NCBI GenBank assembly: GCA_030641535.1
Contig: DAOWHG010000016.1
Span: 1 to 9,899, forward strand
DNA from: Mycoplasmatota bacterium
GTDB lineage: Bacteria; Bacillota_I; Bacilli_A; Izemoplasmatales; Izemoplasmataceae
Direction: 5' to 3'
Length of the DNA stretch: 9,899 nt
Under the pieces are notes generated by a model. The model was not told the origin of the DNA. It made no database searches and saw only the letters and a list, made by a program, of their open reading frames with translations. Below are positions 1-6,824 of this stretch, piece after piece; within the stretch, counting starts at the first letter, position 1, and each line of letters begins with the position of its first letter. Made by a program: the position numbers and the translations under genes.

Positions 1-927
1 ACTTCAATGCCACATGATGTTCAAGAAAAAATGTTGAAGACAATACCTGGACTTGAAAATGCAGTTATTGCAAAGTACGCTTATGCAATAGAGTATGATG
101 CGATTGATCCAAGAACATTGTATCCTACTTTAGAAAGTAAGGAGTATAATGGTCTTTACTTTGCTGGGCAAGTGAATGGAACTAGCGGATATGAAGAAGC
201 TGCTTGTCAGGGATTAATGGCTGCGATAAATGCTGATTTAAAACTTAAAGGGAAAGAGCCTTTAGTTTTAAAGAGAAGTGAAGCTTATATTGGAGTTTTA
301 ATTGATGATTTGGTTACTAAGGGAGTTAATGATCCATATCGTTTACTTACTTCTAGAGCTGAATATAGATTGCTTTTAAGACATGACAATGCAGATATTA
401 GATTAAGAGATTATGGTTATTCTGTTGGATTGATAGATGATAAGAGATACTCAGATTTTTGTATCAAAAAAGAGAATATTACTGAAATCAAAGAAAAATT
501 AAATGAAAAATATATTTATCCTAATAAGGAAAATAATGATTATTTATTAAGTATTAAGTCAACAATTTTGAAAGATAAAACAAGCATTTATTCTTTAATT
601 AGGAGACCAGAGATAAAAATAAACAATATTGATTTTTGGATTAATATATCGAAATATAGTTTTGAAGAATTAGAACAAGTTGAAATTGATATTAAATATG
701 AAGGTTATATAAACAAAGCTATGAAACAAGCAAGTAAGTTGCTAAAAATGGAAGATTATTTGATTCCAAAAAGTATTGATTATAACAAGGTTCATAATTT
801 AGCACTCGAAGCCAGAGAAAAGCTAATTAAGATTAAACCTTTAACAATTGGACAAGCTTCTAGAATAAGCGGAGTTAATCCTGCTGACGTCTCAATTTTG
901 TTAGTATATATTAAATCAAAAAAATAG
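1..927 (+). CDS. mnmG: tRNA uridine-5-carboxymethylaminomethyl modification enzyme MnmG (GidA), 3' part only
   Basis: With MnmE, this FAD-dependent cytoplasmic enzyme installs the (carboxymethyl)aminomethyl group at C5 of wobble uridine 34 in a subset of tRNAs. The reading frame is open from the first base, so the gene begins upstream; about 308 codons are visible, roughly the second half of a protein of about 620 residues. Family hallmarks run in order: MPHDVQEKM, then GQVNGTSGYEEAACQG closing the FAD-binding fold, then GVNDPYRLLTSRAEYRLLLR with RHDNADIRL, and the C-terminal helical motif GQASRISGVNPADVS that contacts MnmE/tRNA. The internal ATG at base 7 is not a start, because the preceding codons (Thr-Ser) continue the conserved motif. 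The usual partner rsmG follows, and mnmE would be expected upstream. The stop codon lies inside a terminator hairpin. Identification is secure; only the N-terminal part is missing. Confidence 0.97.
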   Translation, partial: TSMPHDVQEKMLKTIPGLENAVIAKYAYAIEYDAIDPRTLYPTLESKEYNGLYFAGQVNGTSGYEEAACQGLMAAINADLKLKGKEPLVLKRSEAYIGVLIDDLVTKGVNDPYRLLTSRAEYRLLLRHDNADIRLRDYGYSVGLIDDKRYSDFCIKKENITEIKEKLNEKYIYPNKENNDYLLSIKSTILKDKTSIYSLIRRPEIKINNIDFWINISKYSFEELEQVEIDIKYEGYINKAMKQASKLLKMEDYLIPKSIDYNKVHNLALEAREKLIKIKPLTIGQASRISGVNPADVSILLVYIKSKK

Positions 928-955
928 TAGTCTTAATAAAGACTATTATTTTTAT
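921..955 (+). terminator. Intrinsic terminator after mnmG
   Basis: Bases 921-934 pair with 939-952 (core TAGTCTT/AAGACTA, one G-T pair) around a four-base loop AATA, and the 3' side runs into a T-rich tail. The TAG stop of mnmG (925-927) is inside the 5' arm. The stem is AT-rich, but so is the genome. It separates mnmG from rsmG, which has its own promoter just downstream. Confidence 0.7.
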
Positions 956-960
956 ATTAT

Positions 961-989
961 TTCAATAAATATATATGTTATGGTAAAAT
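961..989 (+). promoter_or_regulatory. Promoter for rsmG and the two membrane-protein genes
   Basis: An extended -10 element TGGTAAAAT (981-989) lies 17 bp downstream of a weak -35, TTCAAT (961-966). It sits between the mnmG terminator and the rsmG ribosome binding site, so the leader would be only about 10 nt. The same TGn-TAnAAT form appears before parA and before the MazG-like gene. Read by eye; no start-site data. Confidence 0.55.
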
Positions 990-996
990 ATAGACT

Positions 997-1002
997 AGGT
1001 GG
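997..1002 (+). promoter_or_regulatory. Ribosome binding site that fixes the rsmG start
   Basis: AGGTGG ends five bases before the ATG at 1008 but only two before the ATG at 1005, and it overlaps the upstream GTG at 999. The spacing favours ATG 1008 as the true start. Confidence 0.7.
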
Positions 1003-1007
1003 TAATG

Positions 1008-1694
1008 ATGAAAGCAAAATTTCAAGAGATGTTAAAAGATTTAGATATATCTATTACAGATGAAAAATATGATAAATTTGTAATATTTTATGAATTACTA
1101 GTAGAATGGAACAAGAAGATGAATTTAACATCAATTACTAATTTTGAAGATGTTTTTATGAAGCACTTCTATGATAGTTTATGTCTTGTAAAGGGCGTTA
1201 AATTAAATAAACAGAGATTATTAGATGTAGGGAGCGGTGCGGGATTTCCAAGTATCCCTCTTAAGATTGTATATGAAGATTTGGATATAACAATTATTGA
1301 TTCTCTGAATAAAAGAATAAAATTTTTAGACGCTTTAACAAAAATGTTGAACATAGATGTAAGGTTGATCCATGGGAGAGTTGAAGAGCATAAATTTAGA
1401 AATCATTATGACATAGTTACTGCAAGAGCAGTATCTAAGCTACAAGTTCTTACTGAATTATGTCTTCCATTTACAAAAGTAGGTGGAAAATTTGTCGCTT
1501 TTAAAGGTCCAAAACATATTGAAGAATTAGAAAATAGCAAGAATGCTATTGAGCTACTTGGTGGTAAATATAATAAGACGATTATGTATGATGTTGATAA
1601 TCAGAGTAGAGCATTAATTATTATTGACAAAATTGAAAGTACAGATAAACAATATCCTCGTGTTTATAGTAAAATAAAGAGTACGCCATTATAG
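1008..1694 (+). CDS. rsmG: 16S rRNA (guanine-527-N7)-methyltransferase RsmG (GidB)
   Basis: Transfers a methyl group from S-adenosylmethionine to N7 of G527 in the 530 loop of 16S rRNA; in other bacteria its loss gives low-level streptomycin resistance. The 228-residue product has the normal family length. Visible motifs: VEWNKKMNLTSIT (about 32-44), KHFYDSL (52-58), the SAM-binding motif LLDVGSGAGFPSIPL (71-85), TARAVSKL (138-145), the FVAFKGP strand-turn (162-168), and the typical tail YPRVYSKIKSTPL. Start chosen at the second of two adjacent ATGs, five bases after AGGTGG; an upstream in-frame GTG at 999 overlaps that ribosome binding site. It opens an apparent operon: the next gene begins 10 nt after its stop, with no terminator between. 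The mnmG-rsmG order is conserved near many bacterial origins. Confidence 0.96.
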   Translation: MKAKFQEMLKDLDISITDEKYDKFVIFYELLVEWNKKMNLTSITNFEDVFMKHFYDSLCLVKGVKLNKQRLLDVGSGAGFPSIPLKIVYEDLDITIIDSLNKRIKFLDALTKMLNIDVRLIHGRVEEHKFRNHYDIVTARAVSKLQVLTELCLPFTKVGGKFVAFKGPKHIEELENSKNAIELLGGKYNKTIMYDVDNQSRALIIIDKIESTDKQYPRVYSKIKSTPL

Positions 1695-1704
1695 GGGTGG
1701 TTAT

Positions 1705-2898
1705 ATGAAACAAGAGACAGACAAGTATCAATTTCCACAATTAGAGATTTACAAAGAATCGTTAGAACTTGCACATTTAAAAAGAAAGACAATTATTTTT
1801 AATTCATTTGTCTTTGTTTTAGCTGGAATTGTTCTATATTATTTATTGCAACTTGATGCAGGGTTAGATACAATAATTTCAACGATGATTATGTTCGTTG
1901 TTTTGCTTGTTATAAACTTGGCTTTTTATTCGTATGATCAAGACCACTACAACAATTTAAAGATTGTTATGTATATAAGTACCCTAGGGGTTTATATCAT
2001 AGCGATATCTTTAATATTTAGGTTTCCAACTCCAAGCATGTTTACTGCATTATTCTTAACTTATGCAATAACTTCTATATATCAAGACTACAAAGCTATG
2101 ATTTTAAGTAATTCTGCATTATTTATAGCTGGATCGCTATTAATTGTAAGGTTCCCTACTATTTTTGAAATTGTTGGGACAAGCGATTCTCAAACATTCT
2201 TCATATTAGTATTTTTGATTGTTTTTGTTATTCTTCTATCATTATCTTCATATATATTGATTAAGAGAAAAACATTTTTTTATAACCAATTAGCTCAAAT
2301 AAAAGAATCAGAAATTAGAAATATAGAGTTATTACTTGAAATTGAAAAAATTAAGACTGGAAAACATTTAGATTCTGAGAAGTATTATGAATCGCTAAAG
2401 ATTTTTTCAAAAGAGCTTTCTAAGAAAATTGGAATAGAAAATGTATTTGATCGCAAGATTGAATTATTGAAGGATATAAAAACATTAGATATAGCTGATG
2501 TTCTAATCAAATACACAGAATATACTTTAGATGAAATAAATGAAATAAGATATATGGAGTTAGAAGTTCAAAAAAAGATGAGTATGATTGGAATTAAGGC
2601 AAGTAAATCTTATGGAATTGAAGTATCAAGGAAAGAAATTTTTTCAGAATCTCAATTTAAATCATTTAGACATTTTGGTGATGCAAATTATGTGAAGATT
2701 GTTTCTTTTGTTGTATTTTATACATTATTAAAATTAGATAAACCTTATTTGCTTGAATTAGAGGAATCAAAAGTTAAAGACATATTATTAAATTCTGAAT
2801 ATTTTTATCGAGTTGATCGTGAAATTATAAATATTTATCTTGATAATAATGAAGTTTTCGATACTATTGTAAAAGATCATATGAAAGGGGTGCGATAG
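1705..2898 (+). CDS. Six-helix membrane protein with a possible degenerate HD-GYP-like cytoplasmic domain (paralogue A)
   Basis: I do not recognise this 397-residue protein as a named family. Seen: a charged cytoplasmic N-terminus, then six hydrophobic segments at about 30-49, 57-76, 86-105, 112-127, 132-149 and 164-186, a Lys/Arg-rich stop (KRK), a charged helix likely to form a coiled coil (about 195-225), and a soluble region of about 170 residues. Near the C-terminus, LLKLDKPYLLE (341-351) followed by YFYRVDREIINIYLDN (366-381) resembles the end of HD-GYP domains (ALTSDRPYR ... FDPEIVEAFL). No catalytic HD pair, HHE or GYP motif is visible, so any such domain would be inactive and perhaps ligand-binding. 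The ribosome binding site AGGGGTGG (1693-1700) overlaps the rsmG stop. The next gene follows after one base and has the same architecture. The membrane topology is well supported; the domain relationship is an inference. Confidence 0.8.
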   Translation: MKQETDKYQFPQLEIYKESLELAHLKRKTIIFNSFVFVLAGIVLYYLLQLDAGLDTIISTMIMFVVLLVINLAFYSYDQDHYNNLKIVMYISTLGVYIIAISLIFRFPTPSMFTALFLTYAITSIYQDYKAMILSNSALFIAGSLLIVRFPTIFEIVGTSDSQTFFILVFLIVFVILLSLSSYILIKRKTFFYNQLAQIKESEIRNIELLLEIEKIKTGKHLDSEKYYESLKIFSKELSKKIGIENVFDRKIELLKDIKTLDIADVLIKYTEYTLDEINEIRYMELEVQKKMSMIGIKASKSYGIEVSRKEIFSESQFKSFRHFGDANYVKIVSFVVFYTLLKLDKPYLLELEESKVKDILLNSEYFYRVDREIINIYLDNNEVFDTIVKDHMKGVR

Positions 2899-2899
2899 T

Positions 2900-4081
2900 A
2901 TGAAGATGATTATTAATAGAATTTTAAATAGTGAATTCTTAACTTTTAATGAAGTTTTAAGACTAAAAGTTGCAATTGTAACAATTTTCTTATTTATATT
3001 TGTTTTCCTCAGTATTCCACTATCAAGCTTCAATAATTTTACTTTAGACATTAATATATTTGTTCCGCTTGGATTTTCCTTATTGTTGATTTTTACATTA
3101 CTTTTAATGCTATTTAACCTAAATAGATGGGCAATGCATTTTAGTATATATACAATTATTGGGCTTACAATATATTATGTAGGTGGATCAAATTTATTTT
3201 ACGGATACATATTATTTTTTGTTACATTAACTGTAATTATATTTTATCAAGATATAATAACTTATTTACTTTATGGAGGAGCTATTACAGTATATGGAGT
3301 AATTTATATTGTTCAAAAAGGACAATCTATTGTAGGGGTAAATTCTAGTGGTCCTGAAGTATCTTCATTAACTTATCAAATAATTCTTATAGGATTTTAT
3401 GTAGTGTTCTTAATTCAATTTATTATTTCGGATAATATTTATGAGAAGATGAATAATGAATGGGTAAGGATGAATAAGGTATTAGAAAAATATCAAGATT
3501 TTAGTTTAGAATATCTTAAGGAAATAACAGAAGAACAAGGAAAAGAATTGCTGTACAAAGACGTTAAGTTCCAACAAACTATTAGTGAATTGTCAATCTT
3601 TATTAATGAGTTTTTTGAGGAAAAAGGAGAGAATATTGCTGAATTTGTTGAGTTTTATTTCTTCCTTCATGATCAAAATATTGAAGAAATAATCGAAGAT
3701 AAAAATGTATCTGTTATGACTAGAAAGTATGCAAAAGAGTTCCGGAAATATTTAATGGATGACAGAAGTGAATTAGTTTCTATATTGTTCAATTTTTCTA
3801 CTTTATTTAAAGGAGATTCTGGGTATGATGAGAAACGATATGAATATAGCTTAGATAAATTATTTACTAATAAAATTGATAAATTATTATCACTAGCTAT
3901 TTTATACAAGTATTTAAAAACTGAAATTACACAATATGATAAATGGGGTAAAATCGAAAGGATTTTAACTCATGAGGAAGTGACAGAGCTTTTTGTTTCA
4001 AAAGAATTTAGAGAGTTCATTTCCTTCGAGCAAGTTAATTTTTATCTAGATAATCAAGAGCTATTCGAGAAATATTTGTAA
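2900..4081 (+). CDS. Six-helix membrane protein with a possible degenerate HD-GYP-like cytoplasmic domain (paralogue B)
   Basis: Unnamed 393-residue membrane protein with the layout of the preceding gene: six hydrophobic segments (about 23-41, 52-73, 79-95, 99-116, 121-137, 158-177), a charged linker (182-235) and a soluble region to the end. Shared local features with its neighbour include a YQD motif after the fourth helix and the C-terminal YLDNQELF (382-389), against YLDNNEVF in the neighbour. The last 70 residues, ILYKYLKTEI ... LTHEEVTELF ... ISFEQVNFYLDN, again follow the helix order at the end of HD-GYP domains without metal ligands. An isolated HD at 257-258 is not in a recognisable HD context. 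Ribosome binding site AAAGGGG (2884-2890) is nine bases before the ATG; one base separates it from the upstream stop. It ends six bases before the DnaA-box palindrome. Topology is firm, function unknown. Confidence 0.8.
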   Translation: MKMIINRILNSEFLTFNEVLRLKVAIVTIFLFIFVFLSIPLSSFNNFTLDINIFVPLGFSLLLIFTLLLMLFNLNRWAMHFSIYTIIGLTIYYVGGSNLFYGYILFFVTLTVIIFYQDIITYLLYGGAITVYGVIYIVQKGQSIVGVNSSGPEVSSLTYQIILIGFYVVFLIQFIISDNIYEKMNNEWVRMNKVLEKYQDFSLEYLKEITEEQGKELLYKDVKFQQTISELSIFINEFFEEKGENIAEFVEFYFFLHDQNIEEIIEDKNVSVMTRKYAKEFRKYLMDDRSELVSILFNFSTLFKGDSGYDEKRYEYSLDKLFTNKIDKLLSLAILYKYLKTEITQYDKWGKIERILTHEEVTELFVSKEFREFISFEQVNFYLDNQELFEKYL

Positions 4082-4085
4082 AATT

Positions 4086-4114
4086 GTTATCCACAATTTC
4101 TGTGGATAACTTTT
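4086..4114 (+). terminator. Hairpin after the rsmG operon, made from the inverted DnaA boxes
   Basis: A perfect 10-bp stem, GTTATCCACA (4086-4095) with TGTGGATAAC (4101-4110), closes a five-base loop ATTTC and is followed by TTTT. It starts five bases after the stop of the upstream gene, a normal place for an intrinsic terminator. The same bases form two DnaA boxes, so termination may be only part of the role. Confidence 0.5.
4087..4109. promoter_or_regulatory. Inverted pair of perfect DnaA boxes upstream of parA
   Basis: TTATCCACA at 4087-4095 (plus strand) and its exact reverse complement TGTGGATAA at 4101-4109 match the consensus DnaA box 9 of 9. They are five bases apart and about 40 bp upstream of the parA -10 element. 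DnaA could bind here to regulate parAB or as part of an origin-proximal cluster. Two boxes without an adjacent dnaA gene or a visible unwinding element do not by themselves make an origin. Confidence 0.6.
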
Positions 4115-4126
4115 ACTGTCAAACTA

Positions 4127-4155
4127 TTTAAATTAGCCATTTACTGTGATAAAAT
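4127..4155 (+). promoter_or_regulatory. Promoter of the parA-parB-mscS-DUF951 operon
   Basis: Extended -10 element TGATAAAAT (4147-4155), with a partial -35 TTTAAA (4127-4132) at 17 bp. It gives a leader of roughly 40 nt. The inverted DnaA boxes lie just upstream, where a bound activator or repressor could act. Confidence 0.5.
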
Positions 4156-4203
4156 AAGTATGCATTTCATATAAACTGAAAAATGAATCTAGAGGTGTGA
4201 AAC

Positions 4204-4977
4204 ATGGGGAAAATATTATCTATAAGTAATCAAAAAGGTGGGGTAGGAAAAACTACTACCAGCGTGAATCTTGCGAGTTCGCTTTCTTATTTAGGTAAGA
4301 AAGTGTTATTAGTTGATGTTGATCATCAAGCAAACGCTACAACATATATGGGAATTAATCGGGCAAATTTAGTTTATACTGTTGCTGATATTTTTAATGA
4401 GACAGCAAATATAAGAGATATTATTAAAAAGGTAGAGAGTGTAAATGTTGATATTATTCCAGCTCGTTATGAGTTAGGAAATATTGAGAGTTACTTAGTT
4501 TCTCATGACAATAAAGATTTTATATTATCAAACGCTTTAGAAGAGATTAGAGAAGAATACGATTTTATTCTTATTGATTGTCCTCCTTCATTGGGAATAG
4601 TAACAATTAATGCTTTAACTGCATCTGATAGTGTACTGATTCCAGTGCAATGTGAGTTCTTGGCTTTGGATGGATTAACTCAGTTGTTGAATACAATTCG
4701 TATGATTCAAAACAAGCAAAAACATAATCGTAAAACATTGACTATTGAGGGCGTGTTATTAACTATGTTAGATACAAGAAGTAATATCGGATATGAAGTT
4801 ATTAACGAAGTGAAAACCTATTTTAAAGAAAAAGTATTTAAAACAATCATTCCAAGAAATGTAAAATGTTCTGCTGCTCCAAGTTATGGATTACCTGTTA
4901 CTGAGTTCTCTCCAAGATCAAAAGGATCATTAAGCTATCAAAATTTAGCTAGGGAAATGGTTGAGCTAAGTGAGTGA
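4204..4977 (+). CDS. parA: Chromosome partitioning ATPase ParA (Soj)
   Basis: ParA/Soj is a P-loop ATPase that dimerises on ATP binding, coats nucleoid DNA non-specifically and is displaced by ParB-stimulated hydrolysis. It drives origin segregation and, in Bacillus, also controls DnaA. The 257-residue length is typical of chromosomal Soj. Visible: deviant Walker A KGGVGKTT (11-18, signature Lys11, P-loop Lys16), switch motif LLVDVDHQANAT with Asp40, Walker B FILIDCPPSLG (121-131), conserved IPVQCEFLALDG (146-157), and PRNVKCSAAPSYGLP (217-231). Arg192 and Arg218 sit where DNA-binding arginines lie in Soj proteins. The usual DPQGNA is DHQANA here. Start ATG 4204 is six bases after AGAGGTG (4191-4197). 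parB overlaps its end by 8 nt, which suggests coupled translation. Confidence 0.97.
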   Translation: MGKILSISNQKGGVGKTTTSVNLASSLSYLGKKVLLVDVDHQANATTYMGINRANLVYTVADIFNETANIRDIIKKVESVNVDIIPARYELGNIESYLVSHDNKDFILSNALEEIREEYDFILIDCPPSLGIVTINALTASDSVLIPVQCEFLALDGLTQLLNTIRMIQNKQKHNRKTLTIEGVLLTMLDTRSNIGYEVINEVKTYFKEKVFKTIIPRNVKCSAAPSYGLPVTEFSPRSKGSLSYQNLAREMVELSE

Positions 4978-5806
4978 CACAAGATTAGGAAGAAAATTCA
5001 GTGATTTAATGGAAGAGAACAAAATTGATTTTAAAGAGAATGAAGAAGTTATGGAAATTGAGATACATTTAATTAAGCCAAATCCAGATCAGCCAAGAAG
5101 TATCTTTGATGAGAAAAAATTAATTGAACTTGCAAATTCAATTAAATCACATGGAATATTCCAACCTATAATATTAAAACCATCTGGAAAAGGATATACA
5201 CTTGTTGCTGGTGAAAGAAGAGTTAAAGCAGCTAAAATGGCTGGGCTTTATAAAATACCTTCAATAATTAGAGATTATAATTCTATATACCTTTCTGAGT
5301 TAGCAATATTAGAAAATCTTCAAAGAGAAGATTTAACTCCAATGGAAGAAGCTATAGCTTTTCAAAAAGCTATTTTTAACTTAAAATACACTCACGAGGA
5401 GTTAGGTAGAAAAATCGGAAAAAGTAGGGTTTACGTTACAAATATTATTGGATTGTTAAATTTACCTGCAAGTGTAATTAATGATGTCAATTTAGGTAAT
5501 ATTACCATGGGGCATGCAAGAGCATTGAGTAAGTTAAAAGATCAAAATTTGTGTGTAACATTACGAGATCGTATTATTAGAGAAAACCTAACTGTTAGAG
5601 ATATAGAAGGAATAATTAGAAATTTAGCTAAGAAAAGAGAACATCCTATTGTATCAAATGATGATCTACAGAAAGCTGAGAAGAAACTGTTTAATAAAAT
5701 AGATCCTGGAATCAATTATAGATTTAGAAAAAACAATGTTACATTTACTTTTTCTAGTCCAGAAGAATTAGATAAACTAATTAATTTTTTAACTAGGGAG
5801 GAATAA
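4970..5806 (+). CDS. parB: Chromosome partitioning protein ParB (Spo0J)
   Basis: ParB is a CTP-dependent DNA clamp that loads at parS, spreads, recruits SMC and stimulates ParA. The 278-residue product shows the complete plan: an N-terminal ParA-activating motif TRLGRKFSDL (4-13), the NPDQPR segment (38-43), CTP-binding GERRVKAAKMAG (81-92), ENLQREDLTPMEEA (115-128), a helix-turn-helix at about 142-163 (ELGRKIGKSRVYVTNII), GHARALSKL (181-189) and a C-terminal dimerisation region (about 231-276). The GTG at 4970 is preferred to the later ATG (residue 14) because it includes the LGRKFSDL motif. No strong ribosome binding site is properly spaced from it, and the 8-nt overlap with parA suggests translational coupling. 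A 3-nt gap leads to mscS. No convincing parS was found in the window by eye. Confidence 0.97.
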   Translation: MSDTRLGRKFSDLMEENKIDFKENEEVMEIEIHLIKPNPDQPRSIFDEKKLIELANSIKSHGIFQPIILKPSGKGYTLVAGERRVKAAKMAGLYKIPSIIRDYNSIYLSELAILENLQREDLTPMEEAIAFQKAIFNLKYTHEELGRKIGKSRVYVTNIIGLLNLPASVINDVNLGNITMGHARALSKLKDQNLCVTLRDRIIRENLTVRDIEGIIRNLAKKREHPIVSNDDLQKAEKKLFNKIDPGINYRFRKNNVTFTFSSPEELDKLINFLTREE

Positions 5807-5809
5807 AAT

Positions 5810-6649
5810 ATGGTTGGAATTAAAGAATCTTTATATGTATGGTTAGACTCGAAATTACCTGAGATATACGCAAATTTAATAGTCATAGTAATTGCTGTAG
5901 CTGTTTGGATTTTAATTGGTATTGTAGCTAACCTCGTAGTTAAACACATATTATTTAAAGTCTTAAAATTGAAAAGAAAAGGTCCAAGAGCAGCTACAAT
6001 TGGGAAACTAACGTCTAATATAAGTAAATATTTTATCTGGTTTATCATTGGTATGGTAATCTTAGGAGAATTGAATATTGATGTTACTCCTTTTATAGCA
6101 AGTGCTGGAGTTATTGGTCTTGCAATTGGTTTTGGAGCGCAAGAAATTGTTAAAGATTTTATAAGCGGATTTTTCATTATATTTGAAGAATCATTTAACA
6201 TTGATGATGTCGTTGAGATTGATGGATTTAAAGGAAGTGTACTTTCTTTAGGTCTTAGAACAACTAGAATTATGAATTGGAAAGGCGAAATAAAAATTCT
6301 TAATAATGGTGATATCAGAAGCGTTATTAATTTCTCAAAATCTGACAGTATTGCTATTGTATTATTCGGGGTATCTTACGATACTGATTTATTGAAACTA
6401 CAAGAATTAATGAAAGTATTTGTGCAAGATACTTATCAAAAGTATGATGCAATTATTGAAACACCTTCTTTTTCAGGAATTACAGAATTAGCCGATTCTA
6501 GTATTAATATGAGATTAGTTGCTAAGACTGAGTCTTTAGGGCACTATCAAGTTGAAAGAGATATTAGAAGAGATTTAGTTATATTTTTAAATGAAAATGA
6601 AATAGAAATTCCATTTCCTCAATTGGTTATTCATAATGATAAAAATTAA
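5810..6649 (+). CDS. mscS: Small-conductance mechanosensitive ion channel, MscS family
   Basis: A membrane-tension-gated channel that releases solutes during osmotic downshock; it works as a heptamer in the cytoplasmic membrane. The 279-residue length is that of a minimal MscS. Seen: TM1 at about 20-46, TM2 at about 70-88, and the pore helix TM3 in the Gly/Ala-rich stretch ASAGVIGLAIGFGAQEIVKD (97-116). The beta domain follows (FNIDDVVEIDGFKGSVLSL, 129-147, and ILNNGDIRSVINFS, 163-176), then an alpha/beta C-terminal domain ending EIPFPQLVIH (266-275). Ribosome binding site AGGGAGG (5795-5801) lies inside the end of parB. Four transcript members are packed without gaps, so the channel is made together with ParA and ParB. 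The family assignment is secure; the specific orthologue (YkuT-like or other) is not. Confidence 0.94.
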   Translation: MVGIKESLYVWLDSKLPEIYANLIVIVIAVAVWILIGIVANLVVKHILFKVLKLKRKGPRAATIGKLTSNISKYFIWFIIGMVILGELNIDVTPFIASAGVIGLAIGFGAQEIVKDFISGFFIIFEESFNIDDVVEIDGFKGSVLSLGLRTTRIMNWKGEIKILNNGDIRSVINFSKSDSIAIVLFGVSYDTDLLKLQELMKVFVQDTYQKYDAIIETPSFSGITELADSSINMRLVAKTESLGHYQVERDIRRDLVIFLNENEIEIPFPQLVIHNDKN

Positions 6650-6824
6650 TTTAGGAGATATCCTCGTACTTAAAAAAGGCCACCCTTGTGGTGAAAACAA
6701 ATGGGAAGTCATTAGAATTGGTGCAGATGTTAAACTAAAGTGTTTAGGATGTGACAGAGTTGTAATGATTGATCGTCCCACTCTAACTAAGAGAATAAAA
6801 AAAGTAATTAATCTAGAGGATTAA
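6636..6824 (+). CDS. DUF951 family small protein with conserved cysteines
   Basis: This 62-residue protein has the features I recall for the DUF951 family found next to parAB or the GTPase gene ychF in Firmicutes (B. subtilis YyzM-like, from memory): LGDILVLKKGHPCG (6-19), WEVIRIGADVKLKCLGC (23-39) and VVMIDRP. Cys18, Cys36 and Cys39, with His16 nearby, could hold a zinc ion, but this is inferred from spacing. Function is unknown; the compact beta-rich pattern suggests a small nucleic-acid-binding fold. Its ATG lies inside mscS (14-nt overlap) with no clear ribosome binding site, so translation probably depends on mscS ribosomes. It is the last gene of the parA operon, and its stop lies inside the two-way terminator. 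Confidence 0.88.
   Translation: MIKINLGDILVLKKGHPCGENKWEVIRIGADVKLKCLGCDRVVMIDRPTLTKRIKKVINLED

Noticed and set aside
4082..4203. Possible replication origin at the DnaA boxes.
   Set aside because: Only two boxes, no dnaA or dnaN gene nearby and no distinct unwinding element; nearness to the origin is likely but this is not shown to be it.
4192..4206. GTGTGAAACATG just before and into parA resembles the right half of a parS site (ACGTGAAACA).
   Set aside because: The left half does not match, and the bases are explained by the ribosome binding site and start codon. No full 16-bp parS was seen elsewhere; ACGTGA at about 6955 in the kinase gene has poor flanks.
5716..6201. 161-codon open frame on the minus strand opposite parB and mscS.
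   Set aside because: It lies opposite two well-conserved genes, has no family features and no sensible ribosome binding site; it is a shadow frame. The same holds for the other antisense frames at 1169-1354, 2788-3051, 3673-3909 and 6587-6781, and for 6842-7030 (plus strand, inside the kinase).
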